Positions 26,934 to 36,857 are shown, counted from the stretch's first letter. The stretch: 64,000 nt of DNA from Skermanella stibiiresistens SB22 (GCF_000576635.1 NZ_AVFL01000001.1:186001-250000), one strand, 5' to 3'. Numbers and translations are program-made. The notes: generated from the letters alone by a model not told the origin.

Positions 26934-28091
26934 ATGTCGCCGATAAGACGTGTCGCGATCTTCTCGATACCAGATCATCATTACATCAGCGTGACGATGG
27001 GCTTGAAGCGCGGGCTGGAGCAACTCGGCGTCCAGGCTTTCGTGTCGTGGCCGCCCTTGTCGGGACCCAACCTCGCGTGCTTCGTCGACAACTACAAGCC
27101 GGACGTCGTTCTGGAAATCGATCGCTTCCGCGACCAGATCACGAACTTCAATGAGCCGGTCCGGCACGTCGCCTGGGTTTTCAACCATATCGTCCATGGG
27201 CGTCGGGTGACGGAAAACGCGACGGGCAGTTTCGCCGTCTATATGGTCACCGATCCCATACTCACGGGGTTCGAGCATTTGGAGCCCGAGCGCTTCGGTC
27301 ATCTGTTGCCAGCCTGTGATCCAACCACATTCCATCCGCGGCGGCTCGACCCTTTTTTCGACTTCACCGTAATAGGACACATGTATGGCCCCCTGGGGGC
27401 GAATACCTTGAATACGGAGATCCAGGTCGATGGCCAGCCGATCGGCAGGATCGGCGACTTGGTCGACGAGTTCATGGCTTCCGACCTTCAGCATTGGAAG
27501 CAGGACAACCGTCAGGTCGACGAATTCATCGTCGGATTCTTCGCCAAGCGCGGATACGGCATCGATCGGAGGAGCATACCGGAAAACATCCGCTACGTGA
27601 TCGACGAGTACATGATCCGCCTCAAGGACCGCAAGCGGGTCGCCGACGGGTTGCTCACGGTCTCCCGGGATATCGGCTTCTTCGGCAATCCCGAATGGGC
27701 GGAGTGGCCTGAATTCAATCCCTATTACTACGGCACGCTGAGTCGTCCGAGCAGCCTCGCCGACACCATCTGCCGCACGCGCGTCAACGTCCACAACGGC
27801 CCGGTCACCATGCACATGCGCGTCATGGAAGTTATGGGATGCGGCATGCCCTTGCTGGTCAACCGGTCCCTGTGGGATACCAAACCGAGCGGCATCGAGA
27901 GCCACTTCACACCCCACGAGCATTACATTCCCTACGATCTCGACGCGATCGAGGAGGTCGCCGCCAAGGCCCTGCGCGACGAGTCTTGGAGGGTGGGGAT
28001 CGCCGAGGCTGGACATCGCCATGTCATGGCCTACCACACGTGGCGTAACCGCGCCGAATACCTTCTTCGTGACTTGGCCGAACGCTGGTAA
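26934..28091 (+). CDS. CgeB-like glycosyltransferase
   Basis: 385 residues. IFSIPDHHYISVTMGLKRG at the N-terminus and the C-terminal RTRVNVHNGPVTMHMRVMEV, GCGMPLLVNRSLW pattern match the CgeB/DUF3880-type GT-B proteins, with the MRVMEVMGCGMPLL segment playing the donor-site role. ATG 26934 is chosen for a weak GGAAT about seven bases upstream; 26922 is a second in-frame ATG. Sugar donor and acceptor unknown. It lies about 30 bases after the methyltransferase. Confidence 0.72.
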   Translation: MSPIRRVAIFSIPDHHYISVTMGLKRGLEQLGVQAFVSWPPLSGPNLACFVDNYKPDVVLEIDRFRDQITNFNEPVRHVAWVFNHIVHGRRVTENATGSFAVYMVTDPILTGFEHLEPERFGHLLPACDPTTFHPRRLDPFFDFTVIGHMYGPLGANTLNTEIQVDGQPIGRIGDLVDEFMASDLQHWKQDNRQVDEFIVGFFAKRGYGIDRRSIPENIRYVIDEYMIRLKDRKRVADGLLTVSRDIGFFGNPEWAEWPEFNPYYYGTLSRPSSLADTICRTRVNVHNGPVTMHMRVMEVMGCGMPLLVNRSLWDTKPSGIESHFTPHEHYIPYDLDAIEEVAAKALRDESWRVGIAEAGHRHVMAYHTWRNRAEYLLRDLAERW

Positions 28092-28095
28092 GTCC

Positions 28096-28112
28096 GGGGC
28101 GCCCCACGCCCC
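28096..28112 (+). terminator. Weak GC-rich hairpin downstream of the CgeB-like gene
   Basis: GGGGCG (28096-28101) pairs with CGCCCC (28107-28112) across a CCCCA loop, just after the stop. There is no T-run, so it is at best a weak or Rho-assisted terminator. Confidence 0.25.
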
Positions 28113-28329
28113 TGGTCGCACGACACTCCCAAAGCGCCCGTTCGCCGGTTGCCGTTCGATCGCCTCCGGCTTGCCGCGGAATGATGGCCCTTCTGGCGCG
28201 TGATACGAATTTTCAGCAAACGGAAAGGGCGCGTTAACCAAAACGCAACCCGCGCCGCGCTTTAACACGGTATCGGCGGCCGTTTCCATGGCCGCTGGCC
28301 TTAGTCGTCGGGATCCGGGAGAAGCGGTC

Positions 28330-29343
28330 ATGAGCGGAAGGTTCGATTCGGTCTTCGTAACGGGCGGCGCTGGCTATTGCGGCAGCCTGCTCGTGCCGCG
28401 GCTCCTGGAGTTGGGATACAGGGTCACCGTCTATGACATCCTGTATTTCGGCGACCGCTTCCTGCCCAAGGAGCATCCGAACCTCACCATCGTGCGGGGC
28501 GATATCCGCGATACCCCCAAGCTCGCGGCGGCGCTGCAAGGGCACGAGGCGATGCTGCATCTCGCCTGCATCTCCAACGACGCCAGCTTCGAACTGGACG
28601 AGCGGCTGTCCACCACGATCAATTTCGACGCCTTCGAGCCGATCGTGATCGCCGCCAAGAACGCCGGCGTCAAACGGTTCGTCTACGCCTCGAGCAGTTC
28701 GGTCTATGGGGTGTCCGACGCCCCCGACGTGACCGAGGACCATCCGCTGCTGCCGCTCACCCTGTACAACAAGTACAAGGGCATGTGCGAGCCGCTGCTG
28801 AAGAAGCATACGGACGACTCGTTCGTTGGCGTCATCTTCCGCCCCGCCACCGTGTGCGGCTACGCCCCCCGCCAGCGCCTCGACCTGTCCGTCAACATCC
28901 TGACCAACCATGCCCTGACCAATGGCCGGATCACCGTCTTCGGTGGCGCGCAACTCCGACCCAACCTCCATGTCCAGGACTATGTCGACCTGTGCGCGCT
29001 GCTGCTGTCGGCCCCCGACCACTTGGTCGCGAACGAGACCTTCAATTGCGGCACACAGAACATGACGATCATGGAGATCGCGGAACTGGTCCGGCGGGTG
29101 GTTCAGGAGCTGTTTCCGGAGAAGGGTGACATCGAGATCGTCACCACGCCGTCGGACGACCTCCGCTCCTACCACATCAATTCCGACAAGATCAGCCGGG
29201 TGCTCGGCTTCCGACCGCGCCACACCGTCGAGGACGCGGTGCGCGACCTGTGCCGCGCCTTTCAGGACGGGCTTCTGCCCGACAGCATGAGCGATGACCG
29301 GTACTACAACATCCGGACCATGAAGAAGCTGCACGCGGCATGA
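28330..29343 (+). CDS. NAD-dependent epimerase/dehydratase, extended SDR
   Basis: 337 residues. VFVTGGAGYCGSLLVPRLLE is the Rossmann motif with Cys in place of Ile; SSSSVYGVSD and YNKYKGMCE supply Ser and YxxxK. The ending YYNIRTMKKL is common in a group of epimerases near heptose- and rhamnose-type genes. ATG 28330 has GGGAGAAG upstream. First gene of a run with four-base overlaps into the next epimerase and HldE-like protein. Substrate unknown. Confidence 0.78.
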   Translation: MSGRFDSVFVTGGAGYCGSLLVPRLLELGYRVTVYDILYFGDRFLPKEHPNLTIVRGDIRDTPKLAAALQGHEAMLHLACISNDASFELDERLSTTINFDAFEPIVIAAKNAGVKRFVYASSSSVYGVSDAPDVTEDHPLLPLTLYNKYKGMCEPLLKKHTDDSFVGVIFRPATVCGYAPRQRLDLSVNILTNHALTNGRITVFGGAQLRPNLHVQDYVDLCALLLSAPDHLVANETFNCGTQNMTIMEIAELVRRVVQELFPEKGDIEIVTTPSDDLRSYHINSDKISRVLGFRPRHTVEDAVRDLCRAFQDGLLPDSMSDDRYYNIRTMKKLHAA

Positions 29344-30386
29344 GCGCCCAACCCACCCGCAACGCCGGCACCATTTCCGTGGCCCGGCCCATCGCGGTCG
29401 TCACCGGAGGCGCCGGCTTCATCGGCAGCCATATGGTCGACCTGTTGCTGGAGCGCGGCTTCGCCGTGCGCGTGATCGACAGCCTGGTGGGCGGGCGGGA
29501 AGCCAACATCGCCCACCACTCGGCCGATCCGAACCTGTCCTTCGAGAAGATCGACATACGGGCGCTGGAACCCGGTCACCGGCTGTTCTCGGGTGCCCGT
29601 CACGTTTTCCACTTCGCGGGCATCGGCGACATCGTTCCGTCGATCGAACGGCCGGACGACTATATGTCGACCAATGTCCTCGGCACGGTGCGGGTGCTGG
29701 AATGCGCCCGCGCCGCCGGGGTCGCCAAACTGGTCTACGCGGCGTCGTCCTCTTGCTACGGGCTGGCGTCCACGCCGACCACCGAGGACCACCCGATCCA
29801 ACCGCTCTACCCCTACGCGCTCAGCAAGTACCAGGGTGAGCAAGCCGCCTTGCACTGGCGGCAAGTCTATCGGCTGCCGGTCAACGTGATCCGGATCTTC
29901 AACGCCTATGGCATCCGCTCGCGCACGTCTGGCGCCTATGGGGCGGTGTTCGGCGTGTTCCTGCGCCAGAAGCTGGCCGGACGGCCGTTCACCGTCGTCG
30001 GCGACGGGACCCAAAGCCGGGACTTCCTGTACGCCAGCGACGTGGCGGCGGCTTTCCTGGCGGCGGCCGAGACCGAGCGGGTCGGGCGGGTCTACAATCT
30101 TGGCGCCGGCGATCCCCAGACCGTCAACCGACTGGTCGAGTTGCTGGGCGGGAACGCCGTTCATATACCCAAGCGGCCGGGCGAGCCGGACAGCACTTGG
30201 GCCGACATCACCCGCATCACCGCCGAGTTGGGCTGGAAGCCCCGCGTGTCCTTCGAGGAAGGCGTGCGCCGCGTGCTGGACAACATCGACTATTGGCGCG
30301 AGGCCCCGCTTTGGGATCCGGAGGCGATCGCCACGGCGACCCGGACCTGGTTCACCTGCCTGGGAGGCGAACCCGATGACCGGTAA
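29340..30386 (+). CDS. NDP-sugar 4-epimerase (GalE/WbpP-like)
   Basis: 348 residues. VVTGGAGFIGSHMVDLL, ASSSCYGLAS, YALSKYQGEQ and RDFLYASDVAAAF match UDP-glucose/UDP-GlcNAc 4-epimerases of the WbpP type. The first 15 residues before the Rossmann fold look unstructured. Overlaps both neighbours (four bases upstream, 11 downstream), indicating tight operon coupling with the kinase/nucleotidyltransferase that follows. Confidence 0.82.
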   Translation: MSAQPTRNAGTISVARPIAVVTGGAGFIGSHMVDLLLERGFAVRVIDSLVGGREANIAHHSADPNLSFEKIDIRALEPGHRLFSGARHVFHFAGIGDIVPSIERPDDYMSTNVLGTVRVLECARAAGVAKLVYAASSSCYGLASTPTTEDHPIQPLYPYALSKYQGEQAALHWRQVYRLPVNVIRIFNAYGIRSRTSGAYGAVFGVFLRQKLAGRPFTVVGDGTQSRDFLYASDVAAAFLAAAETERVGRVYNLGAGDPQTVNRLVELLGGNAVHIPKRPGEPDSTWADITRITAELGWKPRVSFEEGVRRVLDNIDYWREAPLWDPEAIATATRTWFTCLGGEPDDR

Positions 30387-31938
30387 GCTGTCCGCCCTGT
30401 CGGAGAAATACGACCACAAGGTCAAGACCCTGGATGAGTTGCGCGAGATCCTGGGACCCTGGCCGCGCGCCCGCAAGGTCATCCTGTGCCATGGCGTGTT
30501 CGACGTGGTGCATCCCGGCCATCTGCGCCATCTGCTCTACGCCAAGGGCAAGGCCGACATCCTGGTCGCCAGCCTGACGGCCGACCGTCACATCTCCAAG
30601 GGGCTGTACCGGCCGCATGTGCCGCAGGAACTGCGCGCCCTCAACCTCGCCGCCTTCGAGTTCGTCGATTACGTCATCATCGATCCCGAGGCCAAGCCGC
30701 TCCGCACCCTGGACCGGCTCCAGCCGGACTTCTACGCCAAGGGCTACGAGTATGTCTCGGGCGGCCTGCCGCCGAAGACCCAGGAGGAGGTGGAGCTGGT
30801 GCAAGGGTATGGCGGGGAGGTGATCTTCACACCGGGCGATCATGTCCTGTCGTCCTCGAGGCTGATCGACTTGCAGCCGCCTAGCCTGAAATACGACAAG
30901 CTGCTGACCCTGATGGACGGCGAGCGGCTGACCTTCGACGATCTACGCGGCACGCTGGAACGGCTGCGGGGGCTGCGGGTCCATGTGGTTGGCGACACCA
31001 TCGTCGACAGCTATACCCAGACCGCGATGATCGGCGGCCAGACCAAGACGCCGACCGTGAGCGTGTTGTATCAGGGGCGGGAGGATTTCGTCGGCGGGGC
31101 CGGCATCGTCGCCAAGCATCTGCGGGCGGCCGGAGCCGAGGTCGTGTTCTCGACCGTGTTGGGCGACGACGCGCTCAAGGACTTCGTGCTCGAGGATCTC
31201 GCCGGGGCCGGAGTGCGGTGCCAGCCCATCGTCGACGCCACGCGGCCGACCACCCAGAAGAACGCCATCGTCGCCGGCGGCTACCGGCTGCTGAAGATCG
31301 ACACGCTGGACAACCGTTCGATTTCCGACGAGATCGTCGAGCGGCTGGTTCGGACCATCCGCACCGAGCCAGCCGATGCGGTGGTGTTCAGTGATTTCCG
31401 CCATGGCGTCTTCAACCGCCGCACCATTCCGTTCCTGACCGGCGCCATCGCGGATGGGGTATTCAAGGTGGCCGACAGCCAGGTCGCCAGCCGGTGGGGC
31501 AACATCACCGAATTCCAGGGCTTCGACCTCATCACCCCGAACGAGCGCGAGGCGCGCTTCGCGCTGGGTGACCAGGATTCCGGTATCCGGCCGCTCGCCT
31601 CGGAAATCTACGATACCGCCCGATGCCGGATGCTGATCCTGAAGCTCGGCGAAAAAGGCGTGCTGACCTGCCGCAACCCCAATCACGAGGCGATCGACAG
31701 TTTCTTCGTGGTCGACAGCTTCGTCGACCGGGTGGTCGACGCGGTCGGCGCCGGCGACGCGTTGCTGGCCTACGCGACGCTGTCCATGCTGGCGTCCGGC
31801 TCGACGGTGGTCGCCAGCATCCTGGGCTCCATGGCGGCGGCCTTGGAATGCGAGGTCGATGGCAATCATCCGATCACCCCGGCCGGGTTGCTGGCCCGGA
31901 TCGACACGGTCGAGAACGCCTGTCAATTCAGGAGCTGA
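30376..31938 (+). CDS. HldE-like fusion in swapped order: nucleotidylyltransferase then PfkB kinase
   Basis: 520 residues. Residues about 30-150 form a cytidylyltransferase-like domain with HGVFDVVHPGHLRHL (HxGH motif), and residues about 195-520 a PfkB/ribokinase-like kinase with GGQTKTP, GGAGIVAKHL and GAGDALLAY (catalytic Asp near 458). In HldE the kinase comes first and the nucleotidylyltransferase last; here the order is reversed. It could phosphorylate a heptose-7-phosphate-like sugar at C1 and activate it as an NDP-sugar. ATG 30376 is used because the frame upstream is a shadow of the epimerase gene. Confidence 0.85.
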   Translation: MTGKLSALSEKYDHKVKTLDELREILGPWPRARKVILCHGVFDVVHPGHLRHLLYAKGKADILVASLTADRHISKGLYRPHVPQELRALNLAAFEFVDYVIIDPEAKPLRTLDRLQPDFYAKGYEYVSGGLPPKTQEEVELVQGYGGEVIFTPGDHVLSSSRLIDLQPPSLKYDKLLTLMDGERLTFDDLRGTLERLRGLRVHVVGDTIVDSYTQTAMIGGQTKTPTVSVLYQGREDFVGGAGIVAKHLRAAGAEVVFSTVLGDDALKDFVLEDLAGAGVRCQPIVDATRPTTQKNAIVAGGYRLLKIDTLDNRSISDEIVERLVRTIRTEPADAVVFSDFRHGVFNRRTIPFLTGAIADGVFKVADSQVASRWGNITEFQGFDLITPNEREARFALGDQDSGIRPLASEIYDTARCRMLILKLGEKGVLTCRNPNHEAIDSFFVVDSFVDRVVDAVGAGDALLAYATLSMLASGSTVVASILGSMAAALECEVDGNHPITPAGLLARIDTVENACQFRS

Positions 31939-31948
31939 GCGGGACGTC

Positions 31949-32875
31949 ATGCGGATCATCGTCGTCGGGCTTGGCAATCAAGGCCGCAAGCGCTTGAAGG
32001 TCGCCGGCGCGGACGCCGTCGGAACGGTCGATCCGGTGGCGCCCGATGCCGACTGGCGGCGCATCGAGGATGTGCCACCCGACTGCTTCGACGCCGCTTT
32101 GGTCTGCACGCCCGACGGCCCGAAATTGGAGTTGCTGGCACGGCTGCTCGGTCACGGCAAGCATGTGCTGGTGGAGAAGCCCCTGTTCGCGTCCGCTGGC
32201 GGCTTGGCGCGGCTCGACGCGCTGGCGCGGGCGAACGCCGCGGTGTGCTACACCGCCTACAATCACCGGTTCGAACCGCATTTCGAGCGCATGGCGGGCC
32301 TGATCCGATCGGGCGAGCTGGGGCGCGTCTACCGGTGCCGCCTATCCTACGGCAACGGCACGGCGCGCGACGTCCGCGATTCGGTTTGGCGCGATCAGGG
32401 AGCCGGGGTGCTGCCGGATCTTGGTTCGCATTTGCTGGATACGCTGTTGTTCTGGTTCGGCGATCTGGATGCGCCGTTCCGGATCTGGTCGGCCAGCCGG
32501 TTCGAGAACCGCGCCTTCGACCATGTCGTGGCGGGCGCGCGCGGGATGATCGTGTTCGAGATCGAGATGTCGCTGCTGAACTGGCGTAACCAGTTCACCT
32601 GCGACATCCTCGCGGAGAACGGCTCGGCGCATATCGACAGCCTGTGCAAGTGGGGGCCATCGGTGTTCACCCGCCGCCACCGCGTCCTGCCGAGCGGCCG
32701 CCCGCCCGAGGATGCGATCACGGTGGTCCGGTCCGATCCGACCTGGACTCTGGAATACGCCCACTTCAAGCGGCTCTGTGAAACGGGTGGTCCCGGCAAC
32801 ATGGGCAACGACAGGGTCATCAACGCCATCCTGGACGACCTCGCCGTCCAAGCGCTGGAAGGACACGGGACATGA
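31949..32875 (+). CDS. Gfo/Idh/MocA-family oxidoreductase (canonical)
   Basis: 308 residues. IIVVGLGNQGRKRL is the nucleotide-binding fold, HVLVEKPLFAS carries the catalytic lysine and LPDLGSHLLDTLLFW the D-x-G-x-H motif, so the enzyme looks active. It likely oxidises or reduces a sugar or NDP-sugar intermediate made by the upstream kinase/nucleotidyltransferase. Stop overlaps the next gene by four bases, pairing it with a dehydrogenase-like protein that lacks the catalytic cysteine. Confidence 0.83.
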   Translation: MRIIVVGLGNQGRKRLKVAGADAVGTVDPVAPDADWRRIEDVPPDCFDAALVCTPDGPKLELLARLLGHGKHVLVEKPLFASAGGLARLDALARANAAVCYTAYNHRFEPHFERMAGLIRSGELGRVYRCRLSYGNGTARDVRDSVWRDQGAGVLPDLGSHLLDTLLFWFGDLDAPFRIWSASRFENRAFDHVVAGARGMIVFEIEMSLLNWRNQFTCDILAENGSAHIDSLCKWGPSVFTRRHRVLPSGRPPEDAITVVRSDPTWTLEYAHFKRLCETGGPGNMGNDRVINAILDDLAVQALEGHGT

Positions 32876-34155
32876 AGCGTCCGGTCATCGGCTTCGCCGG
32901 CCTGACCCATCTCGGCTTGGTTTCCGCCGCCGCCGCCGCCGCCAAGGGCTTCACCGTCATCGCCCATGGCGCCGATGCCGCGGCGGTGGCCGATATCCGC
33001 GCGGGGAACCTGCCAGTCGCGGAACCGGACCTGGACGGCCTTTTCCGGGATCACGCCGAACGTCTGACCGTCACCAGCGACTTGGACGAACTGGGGCGAT
33101 GCGATCTGGTCTACATCGCCACCGACGTGCCGACCGATGACGAGCAGCGCAGCGACCTCACCGGCATCGAGGCGCTGATCGGGCGGGTCATCCCGGCTCT
33201 GGCCGAACACGCCGTCCTGGTGGTGCTCTGCCAGGTTCCGCCCGGCTTCACGCGCGGCGTGCCGATGGCTCCGGAGCGCCTGGTCTATCAGGTCGAAACC
33301 CTGGTGTTCGGCCGCGCGGTCGAGCGCGCGTCGCGGCCGGAACGCTTCATCATCGGATTGGCCGATCCGGCGGCGCCGATGCCGGCGGCACTCGCATCCT
33401 ACCTCGGCCGCTTCGACTGTCCGGTGCTCCCGATGCGTTACGAAAGCGCCGAACTGGCCAAGATCGCCATCAACTGTTGTCTCGCCGCCTCGGTCAGCGT
33501 GGCCAACACGCTCGCCGAGTTGAGTGAGCGGGTCGGCGCCGATTGGGCCGAGGTGGTGCCTTCCCTCCGGCTCGACCGCCGCATCGGTCCCCACAGCTAT
33601 CTCACGCCCGGTCTGGGGTTGGCCGGCGGCAACATCGAACGCGACCTCGCCACCGTCCTGGATCTCGCCACGCGCCATGGCACCGAAGCCTCGACGATCC
33701 GGGGGTTCGTGACCAACAGCCTGCATCACCAGGCTTGGGCTTGGCGGGAGTTCCGCCAAACCCATCCGGAGGGGGGCAAACTCCGGGTGGCCGTACTCGG
33801 CCTCGCCTACAAGGAAAACACCCACTCGACCCGGAACTCGGCGGCTCTCTCGCTGATCGAGCGTCTGCGGGACCTGGAGGTCCACGCCTTCGACCCGGTC
33901 GTGCCGGCGGCGATGGCGTCGGGAGCGGTCGGAGCGCGGTCCGCCATGGCCGCGGCGGAGGGGGCCGACGTGCTATTCATCATGACGCCCTGGCCGGAAT
34001 TCGCCCGGCTCGCGCCAATGGAACTCGCGAGAGTCATGAAAGGCCGCACGGTGATCGATCCCTACCGGATGCTGGATGGCGCCGCCGTCGTGGCGGCGGG
34101 CCTGGATCATCACGCCCGCGGGCTGCCGCCACGGCGGGGCCTCGGGCACCCCTGA
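32872..34155 (+). CDS. UDP-glucose/GDP-mannose dehydrogenase homologue lacking the catalytic cysteine
   Basis: 427 residues with the three-part UGDH layout. The N-terminal fold starts VIGFAGLTHLGLVSA; AELAKIAINCCLA keeps the catalytic-site lysine and GLAYKENTHSTRNS the C-terminal motif. The GGSC active-site box is replaced by GLGLAGGNIERD, so the nucleophilic cysteine is Ile255. Without it the usual four-electron oxidation through a thiohemiacetal is unlikely; a two-electron oxidation, an epimerisation or a binding role is possible. A second protein with the same change lies at 45114, also beside a Gfo/Idh gene. Confidence 0.82.
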   Translation: MKRPVIGFAGLTHLGLVSAAAAAAKGFTVIAHGADAAAVADIRAGNLPVAEPDLDGLFRDHAERLTVTSDLDELGRCDLVYIATDVPTDDEQRSDLTGIEALIGRVIPALAEHAVLVVLCQVPPGFTRGVPMAPERLVYQVETLVFGRAVERASRPERFIIGLADPAAPMPAALASYLGRFDCPVLPMRYESAELAKIAINCCLAASVSVANTLAELSERVGADWAEVVPSLRLDRRIGPHSYLTPGLGLAGGNIERDLATVLDLATRHGTEASTIRGFVTNSLHHQAWAWREFRQTHPEGGKLRVAVLGLAYKENTHSTRNSAALSLIERLRDLEVHAFDPVVPAAMASGAVGARSAMAAAEGADVLFIMTPWPEFARLAPMELARVMKGRTVIDPYRMLDGAAVVAAGLDHHARGLPPRRGLGHP

Positions 34156-34171
34156 GGGTCGGTCGCGGGGA

Positions 34172-34828
34172 CTATTCGCAGATCGTCCAATAATAATCGC
34201 CGGTATAGCCCGCTTCCACGAAAAGCTTGACCCATTCCTGGGGATAATCGTGGAAGTTCGCGGTCAGCACCCAGTCCAGGAAGACCCGCCGCTGTTCCTC
34301 GGTGTGGTAGGAGTCGACCTGGACGAAAGCCTTGCCGCCTGACAGTCGCTGGATCTCCCGAAGTGCCCGCAGCACGCCATCCCGGTCCAGGTTGTGGATG
34401 GTGTTGATGGAAATCACCGCGTCGAAGCTGCCATCGGGAAACGGCAACCGGTCGGCGTTGCCGATGTGCAACCGCCCGACCACTTCCGGCTCGCAGTTGA
34501 CGACCGCGTATTCCGAAACATCGATGCCGAACGCCTCGATACCAGGACAGGCCTTCATCAAGTCCTTGACCAGAAATCCCTTGGCGCATCCGACGTCGAG
34601 CACGCGGTCGCCGGGTTTCAGGCCGAAATGGGCGACAATGTCCTCGGCGATCGGCAGCCAGCGGCCGTCATAGCGGAAGCCGCCATATCCGTACTCACGC
34701 GGGCCGTCGAAATACTCCCTGCCGTACTGCCGCGAGATGGCGATGACCTCGGGAGACTTGGCGGTGGCACGGGCGGTGACATCGCGTTTCGTGCGAGGCA
34801 ATCTCGCCAAAATGTCAACTTCAGCCAT
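34172..34828 (-). CDS. Class I SAM-dependent methyltransferase
   Basis: 218 residues. VLDVGCAKGFLVKDLM is motif I, FGIDVSEYAV strand 2 and LPFPDGSFDAVISINTIHNL the middle motifs. ATG 34828 is chosen because the upstream frame is without a better start. Last gene of the minus-strand run that begins with rmlC. It probably methylates rhamnose or another sugar of the same chain, by context only. Confidence 0.78.
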   Translation of the reverse strand: MAEVDILARLPRTKRDVTARATAKSPEVIAISRQYGREYFDGPREYGYGGFRYDGRWLPIAEDIVAHFGLKPGDRVLDVGCAKGFLVKDLMKACPGIEAFGIDVSEYAVVNCEPEVVGRLHIGNADRLPFPDGSFDAVISINTIHNLDRDGVLRALREIQRLSGGKAFVQVDSYHTEEQRRVFLDWVLTANFHDYPQEWVKLFVEAGYTGDYYWTICE

Positions 34829-34878
34829 GGTCTGTTCCAATCGGGATTGATATTGGGGAAGCCGGGGCTTGGGGCCGC

Positions 34879-35754
34879 CTATGGCGCGCGGCAGGTACGT
34901 CCAAGTCCCTCGGCGATACCGGTAGGGGCGAAATCGGGGAACGCCTCGCGGCACCCGGCGATATCGAACGCCCGGTAGCCGTTGTGCGGCATGGGTCCCT
35001 GGCGCGGCGTGCCGATGATCCGCACTGGCGATCGGGTCAGCGCCACGATGCGCTCCGCGATCTCGCGGAATGACATCGTCTGGCCGGTGGCGGCGTTCAG
35101 CACGCCATGGCTTCGCCGCAGCACGATCCGGTGGATCAGTTCCGCGACATCGTCGATCGAGACATGGTCACGCATTTCCTCCCCCTCGCCGAACAGGACG
35201 ATGTTCTCGCCAGCCAGGGCCAGGCGCCTGAAGCGGTTGGGACCATAGCCATCATGAGGATCGGCGGTGCCGTTGATCAGGGTGGGACGCAGGATCGCCA
35301 GGGGACCGGGATAGGTGGCCTTCAACATGATTTCGCGCGCGAGATGCATGGCGCCGTGGAGCGAGCCGGGTTCGGCGCAGGATCGCTCGGTCAGGGGGAC
35401 CGACTGGTCGGCATAGACGGCGTCGGAACTCACATAGACCAGATGGGCTGGTGGTTTCGTCTCGACCGCCCGGCAGACCGCCTCGATCATGCGCGTGTTC
35501 TCGACCAGCATGGCGGGCGTCCGGCACGGCGCGCGGGCCGAGGTGACGACCAATGTGTCGGACGGACGCAGCACGACCGCCAGCCGCTCGGCGGCATCCA
35601 CCGCGAGCAGGTCGATCTCGACGCGGCCAAGGCCCAGGACGGGGATCCCGGCGGCCTCCATGTGGCGCGCCGCGGCGCCACCCACGAAACCGGCCGCGCC
35701 AAGCACCACCACGCGACTAGGCGGCTCGCCGGCCTCTCTTCGATGTGTCAGCAT
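34879..35754 (-). CDS. NAD-dependent epimerase-like protein without the YxxxK pair
   Basis: 291 residues. VVVLGAAGFVGGAAARHME is a clear Rossmann motif and YVSSDAVYAD sits at the active-site serine region, but where YxxxK should be the sequence reads HGAMH, so tyrosine and lysine are both missing. The product may be non-catalytic, or use other residues. ATG 35754 has AAGGAT upstream. Lies between rmlA and a methyltransferase; about 220 bases separate it from rmlA. Confidence 0.72.
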   Translation of the reverse strand: MLTHRREAGEPPSRVVVLGAAGFVGGAAARHMEAAGIPVLGLGRVEIDLLAVDAAERLAVVLRPSDTLVVTSARAPCRTPAMLVENTRMIEAVCRAVETKPPAHLVYVSSDAVYADQSVPLTERSCAEPGSLHGAMHLAREIMLKATYPGPLAILRPTLINGTADPHDGYGPNRFRRLALAGENIVLFGEGEEMRDHVSIDDVAELIHRIVLRRSHGVLNAATGQTMSFREIAERIVALTRSPVRIIGTPRQGPMPHNGYRAFDIAGCREAFPDFAPTGIAEGLGRTCRAP

Positions 35755-35978
35755 GGCCGATCCTTCACCATCTTGTTCTCGGGCTTTCGCGGTGATGTCC
35801 GATGTTGTCCATGATCGACCTCGTTCGGTAACCGTCTTCACCCGCGACCGGAAGTTCTCGCGTCAACGAATGAATTACCAAATCGGGCCGGCAGAAGCGA
35901 GAGGGGTCGGTACCGGACCATCCGGCGCGTCGGTGAGTTGCGGAACGCCCATTGGCCAAAGCCGGCCAGCGCCACGGC

Positions 35979-36857
35979 TCAGGCGGCGGCGCCTTCCAGC
36001 AGGGAGAGGATGTATTTGCCGTAACCGCTCTTGCCCAGCGCTTCGCCCAGCCGCAGAAGCTTTGGACCGTCGATGAAGCCCATGCGGTAGGCGACCTCCT
36101 CGACGCAGGCGATTCGCTGACCCTGGCGCTTCTCGATGGTGCGGACGAACTCGCCGGCTTCCAGCAGGGACTCATGGGTGCCCATGTCGAACCAGCAGAA
36201 GCCCCGGCCGAGCTGTTCGACCGAAAGCTGGCCGCGCTCCAGGTAGGCGGCGTTGACCGAGGTGATCTCCAGCTCACCGCGAGCCGATGGCGTGACCGAC
36301 GCGGCGATGTCCACGACTTGGTTGTCGTAGAAATAGAGGCCGGTCACCGCCCAGTTCGAGCGCGGCTTGGCGGGTTTCTCCTCGATATGGGTGGCATGGC
36401 CGGAACCATCGAATTCGACGATCCCATAACGCTGGGGATCGCCGACCAGATAGGCGAACACCGTGGCGCCCGTCTTGCCGCCATCTCCCGCCGCTTGGAG
36501 CTTCTTCGACAATCCATGGCCGTAATAGATGTTGTCGCCCAGGATCAGCGCGCAGCCGTCGCCACCGATGAAGTCGCGGCCGATCAGGAAGGCCTGTGCC
36601 AGCCCGTCGGGCGACGGCTGGGCCTTGTAGCTCAACTCGATGCCCCATTGGCTGCCGTCGCCCAGCAATTCCTGGAACCGCGCCTGATCGTGCGGCGTGG
36701 TGATGATCAGGATTTCGCGGATGCCCGCCAGCATGAGGGTGCTGAGCGGATAGTAGATCATCGGCTTGTCATAGACCGGCAGGAGCTGCTTGCTGATGAC
36801 CAGGGTAACCGGATGCAGCCGGGTGCCGGAGCCGCCGGCCAGGATGATGCCCTTCAT
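35979..36857 (-). CDS. rmlA: Glucose-1-phosphate thymidylyltransferase RmlA
   Basis: 292 residues, the normal RmlA length. [52 protein letters not shown] and [18 protein letters not shown] are diagnostic. Makes dTDP-glucose, first step to dTDP-rhamnose. The ATG overlaps the rmlD stop at the four-base TCAT (ATGA on the coding strand). The longer open frame upstream is a shadow of rmlD. Confidence 0.95.
   Translation of the reverse strand: MKGIILAGGSGTRLHPVTLVISKQLLPVYDKPMIYYPLSTLMLAGIREILIITTPHDQARFQELLGDGSQWGIELSYKAQPSPDGLAQAFLIGRDFIGGDGCALILGDNIYYGHGLSKKLQAAGDGGKTGATVFAYLVGDPQRYGIVEFDGSGHATHIEEKPAKPRSNWAVTGLYFYDNQVVDIAASVTPSARGELEITSVNAAYLERGQLSVEQLGRGFCWFDMGTHESLLEAGEFVRTIEKRQGQRIACVEEVAYRMGFIDGPKLLRLGEALGKSGYGKYILSLLEGAAA

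Noticed and set aside
32395-33885. A 496-codon minus-strand frame opposite the Gfo/Idh and UGDH-like genes
   Set aside because: It is antisense to two genes with clear motifs and has no family pattern of its own.
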